Notes: generated by a model from the sequence alone, not told the origin. Numbered from the stretch's first letter, positions 28,891 through 40,746 are shown. The stretch: DNA of 64,000 bases from Anaspis maculata (GCA_949128115.1 OX421967.1:59594855-59658854); one strand, 5' to 3'. Numbers and translations: made by a program.

Positions 28891-29127
28891 ATGGCGCAAG
28901 GTGAAGTCGACCCAACTTTCAGCATTGTCCTTGGATATTTGAAATTGTTACAAGATGACATATTCGATCCGCTCGATTCTGTTCTGACAAGGAACAATCT
29001 CAGAATATTCTCGCGACAACTGACGGAAACTCTGGAGGAGATGACTGTGTCAGACAACACTGGGTCTTTGAGGGAGCTTCTGGAACCCGAGCTGGAACCA
29101 GTACAACGAATTCGGCCTCCGGGTTGA
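28891..29127 (+). CDS. Mini-H2A-like protein, copy 36
   Basis: Intact; A47T. The 5' flank of the stem-loop is GAAGAAAAC, as in copies 41 and 58. Confidence 0.75.
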   Translation: MAQGEVDPTFSIVLGYLKLLQDDIFDPLDSVLTRNNLRIFSRQLTETLEEMTVSDNTGSLRELLEPELEPVQRIRPPG

Positions 29128-29384
29128 TCCCGAAACCGAAGAAAACGGTTCTTTTCAGAACCAAAAATCATATAACACAAAGAAAATGATCACAAAACGT
29201 ATCAATCGAGAGAGAAATCTCGGAATAATGGGAAACTTTCGTTTCTAGGAAAAACACGGCCACGTGGATGGCCAAGTTTCACGTGTGAAGTTTTCAGACA
29301 GATCCAATTATTGTCACGCCTCACTGGTCGGACAGACAGGTATAAATACTAGGTCGAGCTGGCCACGATTCATTTGTCATTGAA

Positions 29385-29621
29385 ATGGCGCAGGGTGAAG
29401 TCGACCCAACTTTCAGCATTGTCCTTGAATATTTGAAATTGTTACAAGATGACATATTCGATCCGCTCGATTCTGTTCTGACAAGGAACAATCTCAGAAT
29501 ATTCTCGCGACAGCTGACGGAAGCTCTGGAGGAGATGACTGTGTCAGACAACACTGGGTCTTTGAGGGAGCTTCTGGAACCCGAGCTGGAACCAGTACAA
29601 CGAATTCGGCCTCCGGGTTGA
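29385..29621 (+). CDS. Mini-H2A-like protein, copy 37
   Basis: Intact; G15E. Confidence 0.75.
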   Translation: MAQGEVDPTFSIVLEYLKLLQDDIFDPLDSVLTRNNLRIFSRQLTEALEEMTVSDNTGSLRELLEPELEPVQRIRPPG

Positions 29622-29878
29622 TCCCGAAACCGAAAAAACCGGTTCTTTTCAGAACCAAAAATCATATACCACAAAGAAAATGATCACAAAACGTATCAAT
29701 CGAGAGAGAAATCTCGGAATTTTGGGAAACTTTCGTTTCTAGGAAAAACACGGCCACGTGGATGGCCAAGTTTCACGTGTGAAGTTTTCAGACAGATCCA
29801 ATTATTGTCACGCCTCACTGGTCGGACAGACAGGTATAAATACTAGGTCGAGCTGGCCACGATTCATTTGTCATTGAA

Positions 29879-30115
29879 ATGGCGCAAGGTGAAGTCGACC
29901 CAACTTTCAGCATTGTCCTTGGATATTTGAAATTGTTACAAGATGACATATTCGATCCGCTCGATTCTGTTCTGACAAGGAACAATCTCAGAATATTCTC
30001 GCGACAACTGACGGAAGCTCTGGAGGAGATGACTGTGTCAGACAACACTGGGTCTTTGAGGGAGCTTCTGGAACCCGAGCTGGAACCAGTACAACGAATT
30101 CGGCCGCCGGGTTGA
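29879..30115 (+). CDS. Mini-H2A-like protein, copy 38
   Basis: Intact, majority protein. Confidence 0.75.
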   Translation: MAQGEVDPTFSIVLGYLKLLQDDIFDPLDSVLTRNNLRIFSRQLTEALEEMTVSDNTGSLRELLEPELEPVQRIRPPG

Positions 30116-30372
30116 TCTCGAAACCGAAAAAACCGGTTCTTTTCAGAACCAAAAATCATATAACACAAAGAAAATGATCACAAAACGTATCAATCGAGAG
30201 AGAAATCTCGGAATTTTGGGAAACTTTCGTTTCTAGGAAAAACACGGCCACGTGGATGGCCAAGTTTCACGTGTGAAGTTTTCAGACAGATCCAATTATT
30301 GTCACGCCTCACTGGTCGGACAGACAGGTATAAATACTAGGTCGAGCTGGCCACGATTCATTTGTCATTGAA

Positions 30373-30609
30373 ATGGCGCAGGGTGAAGTCGACCCAACTT
30401 TCAGCATTGTCCTTGAATATTTGAAATTGTTACAAGATGACATATTCGATCCGCTCGATTCTGTTCTGACAAGGAACAATCTCAGAATATTCTCGCGACA
30501 ACTGACGGAAGCTCTGGAGGAGATGACTGTGTCAGACAACACTGGGTCTTTGAGGGAGCTTCTGGAACCCGAGCTGGAACCAGTACAACGAATTCGGCCT
30601 CCGGGTTGA
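30373..30609 (+). CDS. Mini-H2A-like protein, copy 39
   Basis: Intact; G15E. Confidence 0.75.
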   Translation: MAQGEVDPTFSIVLEYLKLLQDDIFDPLDSVLTRNNLRIFSRQLTEALEEMTVSDNTGSLRELLEPELEPVQRIRPPG

Positions 30610-30866
30610 TCCCGAAACCGAAAAAACCGGTTCTTTTCAGAACCAAAAATCATATAACACAAAGAAAATGATCACAAAACGTATCAATCGAGAGAGAAAT
30701 CTCGGAATAATGGGAAACTTTCGTTTCTAGGGAAAACACGGCCACGTGGATGGCCAAGTTTCACGTGTGAAGTTTTCAGACAGATCCAATTATTGTCACG
30801 CCTCACTGGTCGGACAGACAGGTATAAATACTAGGTCGAGCTGGCCACGATTCATTTGTCATTGAA

Positions 30867-31103
30867 ATGGCGCAAGGTGAAGTCGACCCAACTTTCAGCA
30901 TTGTCCTTGGATATTTGAAATTGTTACAAGATGACATATTCGATCCGCTCGATTCTGTTCTGACAAGGAACAATCTCAGAATATTCTCGCGACAGCTGAC
31001 GGAAGCTCTGGAGGAGATGACTGTGTCAGACAACACTGGGTCTTTGAGGGAGCTTCTGGAACCCGAGCTGGAACCAGTACAACGAATTCGGCCTCCGGGT
31101 TGA
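30867..31103 (+). CDS. Mini-H2A-like protein, copy 40
   Basis: Intact, majority protein; duplicate of copy 35. Confidence 0.75.
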   Translation: MAQGEVDPTFSIVLGYLKLLQDDIFDPLDSVLTRNNLRIFSRQLTEALEEMTVSDNTGSLRELLEPELEPVQRIRPPG

Positions 31104-31360
31104 TCCCGAAACCGAAAAAACCGGTTCTTTTCAGAACCAAAAATCATATACCACAAAGAAAATGATCACAAAACGTATCAATCGAGAGAGAAATCTCGGA
31201 ATTTTGGGAAACTTTCGTTTCTAGGAAAAACACGGCCACGTGGATGGCCAAGTTTCACGTGTGAAGTTTTCAGACAGATCCAATTATTGTCACGCCTCAC
31301 TGGTCGGACAGACAGGTATAAATACTAGGTCGAGCTGGCCACGATTCATTTGTCATTGAA

Positions 31361-31597
31361 ATGGCGCAAGGTGAAGTCGACCCAACTTTCAGCATTGTCC
31401 TTGGATATTTGAAATTGTTACAAGATGACATATTCGATCCGCTCGATTCTGTTCTGACAAGGAACAATCTCAGAATATTCTCGCGACAACTGACGGAAAC
31501 TCTGGAGGAGATGACTGTGTCAGACAACACTGGGTCTTTGAGGGAGCTTCTGGAACCCGAGCTGGAACCAGTACAACGAATTCGGCCTCCGGGTTGA
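31361..31597 (+). CDS. Mini-H2A-like protein, copy 41
   Basis: Intact; A47T; duplicate of copy 36. Confidence 0.75.
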   Translation: MAQGEVDPTFSIVLGYLKLLQDDIFDPLDSVLTRNNLRIFSRQLTETLEEMTVSDNTGSLRELLEPELEPVQRIRPPG

Positions 31598-31854
31598 TCC
31601 CGAAACCGAAGAAAACGGTTCTTTTCAGAACCAAAAATCATATAACACAAAGAAAATGATCACAAAACGTATCAATCGAGAGAGAAATCTCGGAATAATG
31701 GGAAACTTTCGTTTCTAGGAAAAACACGGCCACGTGGATGGCCAAGTTTCACGTGTGAAGTTTTCAGACAGATCCAATTATTGTCACGCCTCACTGGTCG
31801 GACAGACAGGTATAAATACTAGGTCGAGCTGGCCACGATTCATTTGTCATTGAA

Positions 31855-32091
31855 ATGGCGCAGGGTGAAGTCGACCCAACTTTCAGCATTGTCCTTGAAT
31901 ATTTGAAATTGTTACAAGATGACATATTCGATCCGCTCGATTCTGTTCTGACAAGGAACAATCTCAGAATATTCTCGCGACAACTGACGGAAGCTCTGGA
32001 GGAGATGACTGTGTCAGACAACACTGGGTCTTTGAGGGAGCTTCTGGAACCCGAGCTGGAACCAGTACAACGAATTCGGCCTCCGGGTTGA
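31855..32091 (+). CDS. Mini-H2A-like protein, copy 42
   Basis: Intact; G15E. Confidence 0.75.
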   Translation: MAQGEVDPTFSIVLEYLKLLQDDIFDPLDSVLTRNNLRIFSRQLTEALEEMTVSDNTGSLRELLEPELEPVQRIRPPG

Positions 32092-32348
32092 TCCCGAAAC
32101 CGAAAAAACCGGTTCTTTTCAGAACCAAAAATCATATAACACAAAGAAAATGATCACAAAACGTATCAATCGAGAAAGAAATCTCGGAATAATGGGAAAC
32201 TTTCGTTTCTAGGAAAAACACGGCCACGTGGATGGCCAAGTTTCACGTGTGAAGTTTTCAGACAGATCCAATTATTGTCACGCCTCACTGGTCGGACAGA
32301 CAGGTATAAATACTAGGTCGAGCTGGCCACGATTCATTTGTCATTGAA

Positions 32349-32585
32349 ATGGCGCAAGGTGAAGTCGACCCAACTTTCAGCATTGTCCTTGGATATTTGA
32401 AATTGTTACAAGATGACATATTCGATCCGCTCGATTCTGTTCTGACAAGGAACAATCTCAGAATATTCTCGCGACAACTGACGGAAACTCTGGAGGAGAT
32501 GACTGTGTCAGACAACACTGGGTCTTTGAGGGAGCTTCTGGAACCCGAGCTGGAACCAGTACAACGAATTCGGCCTCCGGGTTGA
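32349..32585 (+). CDS. Mini-H2A-like protein, copy 43
   Basis: Intact; A47T. Confidence 0.75.
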   Translation: MAQGEVDPTFSIVLGYLKLLQDDIFDPLDSVLTRNNLRIFSRQLTETLEEMTVSDNTGSLRELLEPELEPVQRIRPPG

Positions 32586-32842
32586 TCCCGAAACCGAAAA
32601 AACCGGTTCTTTTCAGAACCAAAAATCATATAACACAAAGAAAATGATCACAAAACGTATCAATCGAGAGAGAAATCTCGGAATAATGGGAAACTTTCGT
32701 TTCTAGGAAAAACACGGCCACGTGGATGGCCAAGTTTCACGTGTGAAGTTTTCAGACAGATCCAATTATTGTCACGCCTCACTGGTCGGACAGACAGGTA
32801 TAAATACTAGGTCGAGCTGGCCACGATTCATTTGTCATTGAA

Positions 32843-33079
32843 ATGGCGCAAGGTGAAGTCGACCCAACTTTCAGCATTGTCCTTGGATATTTGAAATTGT
32901 TACAAGATGACATATTCGATCCGCTCGATTCTGTTCTGACAAGGAACAATCTCAGAATATTCTCGCGACAACTGACGGAAACTCTGGAGGAGATGACTGT
33001 GTCAGACAACACTGGGTCTTTGAGGGAGCTTCTGGAACCCGAGCTGGAACCAGTACAACGAATTCGGCCTCCGGGTTGA
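32843..33079 (+). CDS. Mini-H2A-like protein, copy 44
   Basis: Intact; A47T. Confidence 0.75.
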   Translation: MAQGEVDPTFSIVLGYLKLLQDDIFDPLDSVLTRNNLRIFSRQLTETLEEMTVSDNTGSLRELLEPELEPVQRIRPPG

Positions 33080-33336
33080 TCCCGAAACCGAAAAAACCGG
33101 TTCTTTTCAGAACCAAAAATCATATAACACAAAGAAAATGATCACAAAACGTATCAATCGAGAGAGAAATCTCGGAATTTTGGGAAACTTTCGTTTCTAG
33201 GAAAAACACGGCCACGTGGATGGCCAAGTTTCACGTGTGAAGTTTTCAGACAGATCCAATTATTGTCACGCCTCACTGGTCGGACAGACAGGTATAAATA
33301 CTAGGTCGAGCTGGCCACGATTCATTTGTCATTGAA

Positions 33337-33573
33337 ATGGCGCAAGGTGAAGTCGACCCAACTTTCAGCATTGTCCTTGGATATTCGAAATTGTTACAAG
33401 ATGACATATTCGATCCGCTCGATTCTGTTCTGACAAGGAACAATCTCAGAATATTCTCGCGACAACTGACGGAAGCTCTGGAGGAGATGACTGTGCCAGA
33501 CAACACTGGGTCTTTGAGGGAGCTTCTGGAACCCGAGCTGGAACCAGTACAACGAATTCGGCCTCCGGGTTGA
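33337..33573 (+). CDS. Mini-H2A-like protein, copy 45
   Basis: Intact; L17S and S54P, shared with copy 62. Confidence 0.75.
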   Translation: MAQGEVDPTFSIVLGYSKLLQDDIFDPLDSVLTRNNLRIFSRQLTEALEEMTVPDNTGSLRELLEPELEPVQRIRPPG

Positions 33574-33830
33574 TCCCGAAACCGAAAAAACCGGTTCTTT
33601 TCAGAACCAAAAATCATATAACACAAAGGAAATGATCACAAAACGTATCAATCGAGAGAGAAATCTCGGAATAATGGGAAATTTTCGTTTCTAGGAAAAA
33701 CACGGCCACGTGGATGGCCAAGTTTCACGTGTGAAGTTTTCAGACAGATCCAATTATTGTCACGCCTCACTGGTCGGACAGACAGGTATAAATACTAGGT
33801 CGAGCTGGCCACGATTCATTTGTCATTGAA

Positions 33831-34067
33831 ATGGCGCAAGGTGAAGTCTACCCAACTTTCAGCATTGTCCTTGGATATTTGAAATTGTTACAAGAAGACA
33901 TATTCGATCCGCTCGATTCTGTTCTGACAAGGAACAATCTCAGAATATTCTCGCGACAACTGACGGAAACTCTGGAGGAGATGACTGTGTCAGACAACAC
34001 TGGGTCTTTGAGGGAGCTTCTGGAACCCGAGCTGGAACCAGTACAACGAATTCGGCCTCCGGGTTGA
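33831..34067 (+). CDS. Mini-H2A-like protein, copy 46
   Basis: Intact; D7Y, D22E, A47T. Confidence 0.75.
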   Translation: MAQGEVYPTFSIVLGYLKLLQEDIFDPLDSVLTRNNLRIFSRQLTETLEEMTVSDNTGSLRELLEPELEPVQRIRPPG

Positions 34068-34324
34068 TCCCGAAACCGAAAAAACCGGTTCTTTTCAGAA
34101 CCAAAAATCATATAACACAAAGAAAATGATCACAAAACGTATCAATCGAGAGAGAAATCTCGGAATTTTGGGAAACTTTCGTTTCTAGGAAAAACACGGC
34201 CACGTGGATGGCCAAGTTTCACGTGTGAAGTTTTCAGACAGATCCAATTATTGTCACGCCTCACTGGTCGGACAGACAGGTATAAATACTAGGTCGAGCT
34301 GGCCACGATTCATTTGTCATTGGA

Positions 34325-34561
34325 ATGGCGCAGGGTGAAGTCGACCCAACTTTCAGCATTGTCCTTGAATATTTGAAATTGTTACAAGATGACATATTCG
34401 ATCCGCTCGATTCTGTTCTGACAAGGAACAATCTCAGAATATTCTCGCGACAACTGACGGAAGCTCTGGAGGAGATGACTGTGTCAGACAACACTGGGTC
34501 TTTGAGGGAGCTTCTGGAACCCGAGCTGGAACCAGTACAACGAATTCGGCCTCCGGGTTGA
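34325..34561 (+). CDS. Mini-H2A-like protein, copy 47
   Basis: Intact; G15E. Confidence 0.75.
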   Translation: MAQGEVDPTFSIVLEYLKLLQDDIFDPLDSVLTRNNLRIFSRQLTEALEEMTVSDNTGSLRELLEPELEPVQRIRPPG

Positions 34562-34818
34562 TCCCGAAACCGAAAAAACCGGTTCTTTTCAGAACCAAAA
34601 ATCATATAACACAAAGAAAATGATCACAAAACGTATCAATCGAGAGAGAAATCTCGGAATTTTGGGAAACTTTTGTTTCTAGGAAAAACACGGCCACGTG
34701 GATGGCCAAGTTTCACGTGTGAAGTTTTCAGACAGATCCAATTATTGTCACGCCTCACTGGTCGGACAGACAGGTATAAATACTAGGTCGAGCTGGCCAC
34801 GATTCATTTGTCATTGGA

Positions 34819-35055
34819 ATGGCGCAAGGTGAAGTCGACCCAACTTTCAGCATTGTCCTTGGATATTTGAAATTGTTACAAGATGACATATTCGATCCGC
34901 TCGATTCTGTTCTGACAAGGAACAATCTCAGAATATTCTCGCGACAACTGACGGAAGCTCTGGAGGAGATGACTGTGTCAGACAACACTGGGTCTTTGAG
35001 GGAGCTTCTGGAACCCGAGCTGGAACCAGTACAACGAATTCGGCCTCCGGGTTGA
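34819..35055 (+). CDS. Mini-H2A-like protein, copy 48
   Basis: Intact, majority protein. Confidence 0.75.
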   Translation: MAQGEVDPTFSIVLGYLKLLQDDIFDPLDSVLTRNNLRIFSRQLTEALEEMTVSDNTGSLRELLEPELEPVQRIRPPG

Positions 35056-35312
35056 TCCCGAAACCGAAAAAACCGGTTCTTTTCAGAACCAAAAATCATA
35101 TAACACAAAGAAAATGATCACAAAACGTATCAATCGAGAGAGAAATCTCGGAATTTTGGGAAACTTTCGTTTCTAGGAAAAACACGGCCACGTGGATGGC
35201 CAAGTTTCACGTGTAAAGTTTTCAGACAGATCCAATTATTGTCACGCCTCACTGGTCGGACAGACAGGTATAAATACTAGGTCGAGCTGGCCACGATTCA
35301 TTTGTCATTGGA

Positions 35313-35549
35313 ATGGCGCAGGGTGAAGTCGACCCAACTTTCAGCATTGTCCTTGAATATTTGAAATTGTTACAAGATGACATATTCGATCCGCTCGATT
35401 CTGTTCTGACAAGGAACAATCTCAGAATATTCTCGCGACAACTGACGGAAGCTCTGGAGGAGATGACTGTGTCAGACAACACTGGGTCTTTGAGGGAGCT
35501 TCTGGAACCCGAGCTGGAACCAGTACAACGAATTCGGCCTCCGGGTTGA
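35313..35549 (+). CDS. Mini-H2A-like protein, copy 49
   Basis: Intact; G15E. GTGTAAAG promoter variant shared with copies 70 and 74. Confidence 0.75.
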   Translation: MAQGEVDPTFSIVLEYLKLLQDDIFDPLDSVLTRNNLRIFSRQLTEALEEMTVSDNTGSLRELLEPELEPVQRIRPPG

Positions 35550-35806
35550 TCCCGAAACCGAAAAAACCGGTTCTTTTCAGAACCAAAAATCATATAACAC
35601 AAAGAAAATGATCACAAAACGTATCAATCGAGAGAGAAATCTCGGAATAATGGGAAACTATCTTTTCTAGGAAAAACACGGCCACGTGGATGGCCAAGTT
35701 TCACGTTTGAAGTTTTCAGACAGATCCAATTATTGTCACGCCTCACTGGTCGGACAGACAGGTATAAATACTAGGTCGAGCTGGCCACGATTCATTTGTC
35801 ATTGAA

Positions 35807-36043
35807 ATGGCGCAAGGTGAAGTCGACCCAACTTTCAGCATTGTCCTTGGATATTTGAAATTGTTACAAGATGACATATTCGATCCGCTCGATTCTGTTC
35901 TGACAAGGAACAATCTCAGAATATTCTCGCGACAACTGACGGAAGCTCTGGAGGAGATGACTGTGTCAGACAACACTGGGTCTTTGAGGGAGCTTCTGGA
36001 ACCCGAGCTGGAACCAGTACAACGAATTCGGCCTCCGGGTTGA
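35807..36043 (+). CDS. Mini-H2A-like protein, copy 50
   Basis: Intact, majority protein. The second E-box is lost (CACGTTTG). Confidence 0.75.
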   Translation: MAQGEVDPTFSIVLGYLKLLQDDIFDPLDSVLTRNNLRIFSRQLTEALEEMTVSDNTGSLRELLEPELEPVQRIRPPG

Positions 36044-36300
36044 TCCCGAAACCGAAAAAACCGGTTCTTTTCAGAACCAAGAATCATATAACACAAAGAA
36101 AATGATCACAAAACGTATCAATCGAGAGAGAAATCTCGGGATTTTGGGAAACTTTCGTTTCTAGGAAAAACACGGCCACGTGGATGGCCAAGTTTCACGT
36201 GTGAAGTTTTCAGACAGATCCAATTATTGTCACGCCTCACTGGTCGGACAGACAGGTATAAATACTAGGTCGAGCTGGCCACGATTCATTTGTCATTGAA

Positions 36301-36537
36301 ATGGCGCAAGGTGAAGTCGACCCAACTTTCAGCATTGTCCTTGGATATTTGAAATTGTTACAAGATGACATATTCGATCCGCTCGATTCTGTTCTGACAA
36401 GGAACAATCTCAGAATATTCTCGCGACAACTGACGGAAGCTCTGGAGGAGATGACTGTGTCAGACAACACTGGGTCTTTGAGGGAGCTTCTGGAACCCGA
36501 GCTGGAACCAGTACAACGAATTCGGCCTCCGGGTTGA
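36301..36537 (+). CDS. Mini-H2A-like protein, copy 51
   Basis: Intact, majority protein. Confidence 0.75.
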   Translation: MAQGEVDPTFSIVLGYLKLLQDDIFDPLDSVLTRNNLRIFSRQLTEALEEMTVSDNTGSLRELLEPELEPVQRIRPPG

Positions 36538-36794
36538 TCCCGAAACCGAAAAAACCGGTTCTTTTCAGAACCAAAAATCATATAACACAAAGAAAATGAT
36601 CACAAAACGTATCAATCGAGAGAGAAATCTCGGAATAATGGGAAACTTTCATTTCTAGGGAAAACACGGCCACGTGGATGGCCAAGTTTCACGTGTGAAG
36701 TTTTCAGACAGATCCAATTATTGTCACGCCTCACTGGTCGGACAGACAGGTATAAATACTAGGTCGAGCTGGCCACGATTCATTTGTCATTGAA

Positions 36795-37031
36795 ATGGCG
36801 CAGGTCGAAGTCTACCCAACTTTCAGCATTGTCCTTGGATATTTGAAATTGTTACAAGAAGACATATTCGATCCGCTCGATTCTGTTCTGACAAGGAACA
36901 ATCTCAGAATATTCTCGCGACAACTGACGGAAACTCTGGAGGAGATGACTGTGTCAGACAACACTGGGTCTTTGAGGGAGCTTCTGGAACCCGAGCTGGA
37001 ACCAGTACAACGAATTCGGCCTCCGGGTTGA
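36795..37031 (+). CDS. Mini-H2A-like protein, copy 52
   Basis: Intact; G4V, D7Y, D22E, A47T. Confidence 0.75.
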   Translation: MAQVEVYPTFSIVLGYLKLLQEDIFDPLDSVLTRNNLRIFSRQLTETLEEMTVSDNTGSLRELLEPELEPVQRIRPPG

Positions 37032-37288
37032 TCCCGAAACCGAAAAAACCGGTTCTTTTCAGAACCAAAAATCATATAACACAAAGAAAATGATCACAAA
37101 ACGTATCAATCGAGAGAGAAATCTCGGAATAATGGGAAACTTTCGTTTCTAGGAAAAACACGGCCACGTGGATGGCCAAGTTTCACGTGTGAAGTTTTCA
37201 GACAGATCCAATTATTGTCACGCCTCACTGGTCGGACAGACAGGTATAAATACTAGGTCGAGCTGGCCACGATTCATTTGTCATTGAA

Positions 37289-37525
37289 ATGGCGCAAGGT
37301 GAAGTCGACCCAACTTTCAGCATTGTCCTTGGATATTTGAAATTGTTACAAGATGACATATTCGATCCGCTCGATTCTGTTCTGACAAGGAACAATCTCA
37401 GAATATTCTCGCGACAACTGACGGAAGCTCTGGAGGAGATGACTGTGTCAGACAACACTGGGTTTTTGAGGGAGCTTCTGGAACCCGAGCTGGAACCAGT
37501 ACAACGAATTCGGCCTCCGGGTTGA
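37289..37525 (+). CDS. Mini-H2A-like protein, copy 53
   Basis: Intact; S59F. Confidence 0.75.
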   Translation: MAQGEVDPTFSIVLGYLKLLQDDIFDPLDSVLTRNNLRIFSRQLTEALEEMTVSDNTGFLRELLEPELEPVQRIRPPG

Positions 37526-37782
37526 TCCCGAAACCGAAAAAACCGGTTCTTTTCAGAACCAAAAATCATATAACACAAAGAAAATGATCACAAAACGTAT
37601 CAATCGAGAGAGAAATCTCGGAATAATGGGAAACTTTCGTTTCTAGGAAAAACACGGCCACGTGGATGGCCAAGTTTCACGTGTGAAGTTTTCAGACAGA
37701 TCCAATTATTGTCACGCCTCACTGGTCGGACAGACAGGTATAAATACTAGGTCGAGCTGGCCACGATTCATTTGTCATTGAA

Positions 37783-38019
37783 ATGGCGCAAGGTGAAGTC
37801 GACCCAACTTTCAGCATTGTCCTTGGATATTTGAAATTGTTACAAGATGACATATTCGATCCGCTCGATTCTGTTCTGACAAGGAACAATCTCAGAATAT
37901 TCTCGCGACAACTGACGGAAGCTCTGGAGGAGATGACTGTGTCAGACAACACTGGGTTTTTGAGGGAGCTTCTGGAACCCGAGCTGGAACCAGTACAACG
38001 AATTCGGCCTCCGGGTTGA
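37783..38019 (+). CDS. Mini-H2A-like protein, copy 54
   Basis: Intact; S59F. Confidence 0.75.
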   Translation: MAQGEVDPTFSIVLGYLKLLQDDIFDPLDSVLTRNNLRIFSRQLTEALEEMTVSDNTGFLRELLEPELEPVQRIRPPG

Positions 38020-38276
38020 TCCCGAAACCGAAAAAACCGGTTCTTTTCAGAACCAAAAATCATATAACACAAAGAAAATGATCACAAAACGTATCAATCG
38101 AGAGAGAAATCTCGGAATAATGGGAAACTTTCGTTTCTAGGAAAAACACGGCCACGTGGATGGCCAAGTTTCACGTGTGAAGTTTTCAGACAGATCCAAT
38201 TATTGTCACGCCTCACTGGTCGGACAGACAGGTATAAATACTAGGTCGAGCTGGCCACGATTCATTTGTCATTGAA

Positions 38277-38513
38277 ATGGCGCAGGGTGAAGTCGACCCA
38301 ACATTCAGCATTGTCCTTGGATATTTGAAATTGTTACAAGATGACATATTCGATCCGCTCGATTCTGTTCTGACAAGGAACAATCTCAGAATATTCTCGC
38401 GACAACTGACGGAAGCTCTGGAGGAGATGACTGTGTCAGACAACACTGGGTTTTTGAGGGAGCTTCTGGAACCCGAGCTGGAACCAGTACAACAAATTCG
38501 GCCTCCGGGTTGA
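38277..38513 (+). CDS. Mini-H2A-like protein, copy 55
   Basis: Intact; S59F, R73Q. Same haplotype as copies 80 and 106. Confidence 0.75.
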   Translation: MAQGEVDPTFSIVLGYLKLLQDDIFDPLDSVLTRNNLRIFSRQLTEALEEMTVSDNTGFLRELLEPELEPVQQIRPPG

Positions 38514-38770
38514 TCCCGAAACCGAAAAAACCGGTTCTTTTCAGAACCAAAAATCATATAACACAAAGAAAATGATCACAAAACGTATCAATCGAGAGAG
38601 AAATCTCGGAATAATGGAAAACTTTCGTTCCTAGGAAAAACACGGCCACGTGGATGGCCAAGTTTCACGTGTGAAGTTTTCAGACAGATCCAATTATTGT
38701 CACGCCTCACTGGTCGGACAGACAGGTATAAATACTAGGTCGAGCTGGCCACGATTCATTTGTCATTGAA

Positions 38771-39007
38771 ATGGCGCAGGGTGAAGTCGACCCAACTTTC
38801 AGCATTGTCCTTGAATATTTGAAATTGTTACAAGATGACATATTCGATCCGCTCGATTCTGTTCTGACAAGGAACAATCTCAGAATATTCTCGCGACAAC
38901 TGACGGAAGCTCTGGAGGAGATGACTGTGTCAGACAACACTGGGTCTTTGAGGGAGCTTCTGGAACCCGAGCTGGAACCAGTACAACGAATTCGGCCTCC
39001 GGGTTGA
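38771..39007 (+). CDS. Mini-H2A-like protein, copy 56
   Basis: Intact; G15E. Confidence 0.75.
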   Translation: MAQGEVDPTFSIVLEYLKLLQDDIFDPLDSVLTRNNLRIFSRQLTEALEEMTVSDNTGSLRELLEPELEPVQRIRPPG

Positions 39008-39264
39008 TCCCGAAACCGAAAAAACCGGTTCTTTTCAGAACCAAAAATCATATAACACAAAGAAAATGATCACAAAACGTATCAATCGAAAGAGAAATCT
39101 CGGAATAATGGGAAACTTTCGTTTCTAGGAAAAACACGGCCACGTGGATGGCCAAGTTTCACGTGTGAAGTTTTCAGACAGATCCAATTATTGTCACGCC
39201 TCACTGGTCGGACAGACAGGTATAAATACTAGGTCGAGCTGGCCACGATTCATTTGTCATTGAA

Positions 39265-39501
39265 ATGGCGCAGGGTGAAGTCGACCCAACTTTCAGCATT
39301 GTCCTTGGATATTTGAAATTGTTACAAGATGACATATTCGATCCGCTCGATTCTGTTCTGACAAGGAACAATCTCAGAATATTCTCGCGACAACTGACGG
39401 AAACTCTGGAGGAGATGACTGTGTCAGACAACACTGGGTCTTTGAGGGAGCTTCTGGAACCCGAGCTGGAACCAGTACAACGAATTCGGCCTCCGGGTTG
39501 A
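39265..39501 (+). CDS. Mini-H2A-like protein, copy 57
   Basis: Intact; A47T. Confidence 0.75.
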   Translation: MAQGEVDPTFSIVLGYLKLLQDDIFDPLDSVLTRNNLRIFSRQLTETLEEMTVSDNTGSLRELLEPELEPVQRIRPPG

Positions 39502-39758
39502 TCCCGAAACCGAAAAAAACGGTTCTTTTCAGAACCAAAAATCATATAACACAAAGAAAATGATCACAAAACGTATCAATCGAGAGAGAAATCTCGGAAT
39601 AATGGGAAACTTTCGTTTCTAGGAAAAACACGGCCACGTGGATGGCCAAGTTTCACGTGTGAAGTTTTCAGACAGATCCAATTATTGTCACGCCTCACTG
39701 GTCGGACAGACAGGTATAAATACTAGGTCGAGATGGCCACGATTCATTTGTCATTGAA

Positions 39759-39995
39759 ATGGCGCAAGGTGAAGTCGACCCAACTTTCAGCATTGTCCTT
39801 GAATATTTGAAATTGTTACAAGATGACATATTCGATCCGCTCGATTCTGTTCTGACAAGGAACAATCTCAGAATATTCTCGCGACAACTGACGGAAGCTC
39901 TGGAGGAGATGACTGTGTCAGACAACACTGGGTCTTTGAGGGAGCTTCTGGAACCCGAGCTGGAACCAGTACAACGAATTCGGCCTCCGGGTTGA
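39759..39995 (+). CDS. Mini-H2A-like protein, copy 58
   Basis: Intact; G15E. Confidence 0.75.
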   Translation: MAQGEVDPTFSIVLEYLKLLQDDIFDPLDSVLTRNNLRIFSRQLTEALEEMTVSDNTGSLRELLEPELEPVQRIRPPG

Positions 39996-40252
39996 TCCCG
40001 AAACCGAAGAAAACGGTTCTTTTCAGAACCAAAAATCATATAACACAAAGAAAATGATCACAAAACGTATCAATCGAGAGAGAAATCTCGGAATAATGGG
40101 AAACTTTCGTTTCTAGGAAAAACACGGCCACGTGGATGGCCAAGTTTCACGTGTGAAGTTTTCAGACAGATCCAATTATTGTCACGCCTCACTGGTCGGA
40201 CAGACAGGTATAAATACTAGGTCGAGCTGGCCACGATTCATTTGTCATTGAA

Positions 40253-40489
40253 ATGGCGCAGGGTGAAGTCGACCCAACTTTCAGCATTGTCCTTGAATAT
40301 TTGAAATTGTTACAAGATGACATATTCGATCCGCTCGATTCTGTTCTGACAAGGAACAATCTCAGAATATTCTCGCGACAACTGACGGAAGCTCTGGAGG
40401 AGATGACTGTGTCAGACAACACTGGGTCTTTGAGGGAGCTTCTGGAACCCGAGCTGGAACCAGTACAACGAATTCGGCCTCCGGGTTGA
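40253..40489 (+). CDS. Mini-H2A-like protein, copy 59
   Basis: Intact; G15E. Confidence 0.75.
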   Translation: MAQGEVDPTFSIVLEYLKLLQDDIFDPLDSVLTRNNLRIFSRQLTEALEEMTVSDNTGSLRELLEPELEPVQRIRPPG

Positions 40490-40746
40490 TCCCGAAACCG
40501 AAAAAACCGGTTCTTTTCAGAACCAAAAATCATATAACACAAAGAAAATGATCACAAAACGTATCAATCGAGAAAGAAATCTCGGAATAATGGGAAACTT
40601 TCGTTTCTAGGAAAAACACGGCCACGTGGATGGCCAAGTTTCACGTGTGAAGTTTTCAGACAGATCCAATTATTGTCACGCCTCACTGGTCGGACAGACA
40701 GGTATAAATACTAGGTCGAGCTGGCCACGATTCATTTGTCATTGAA

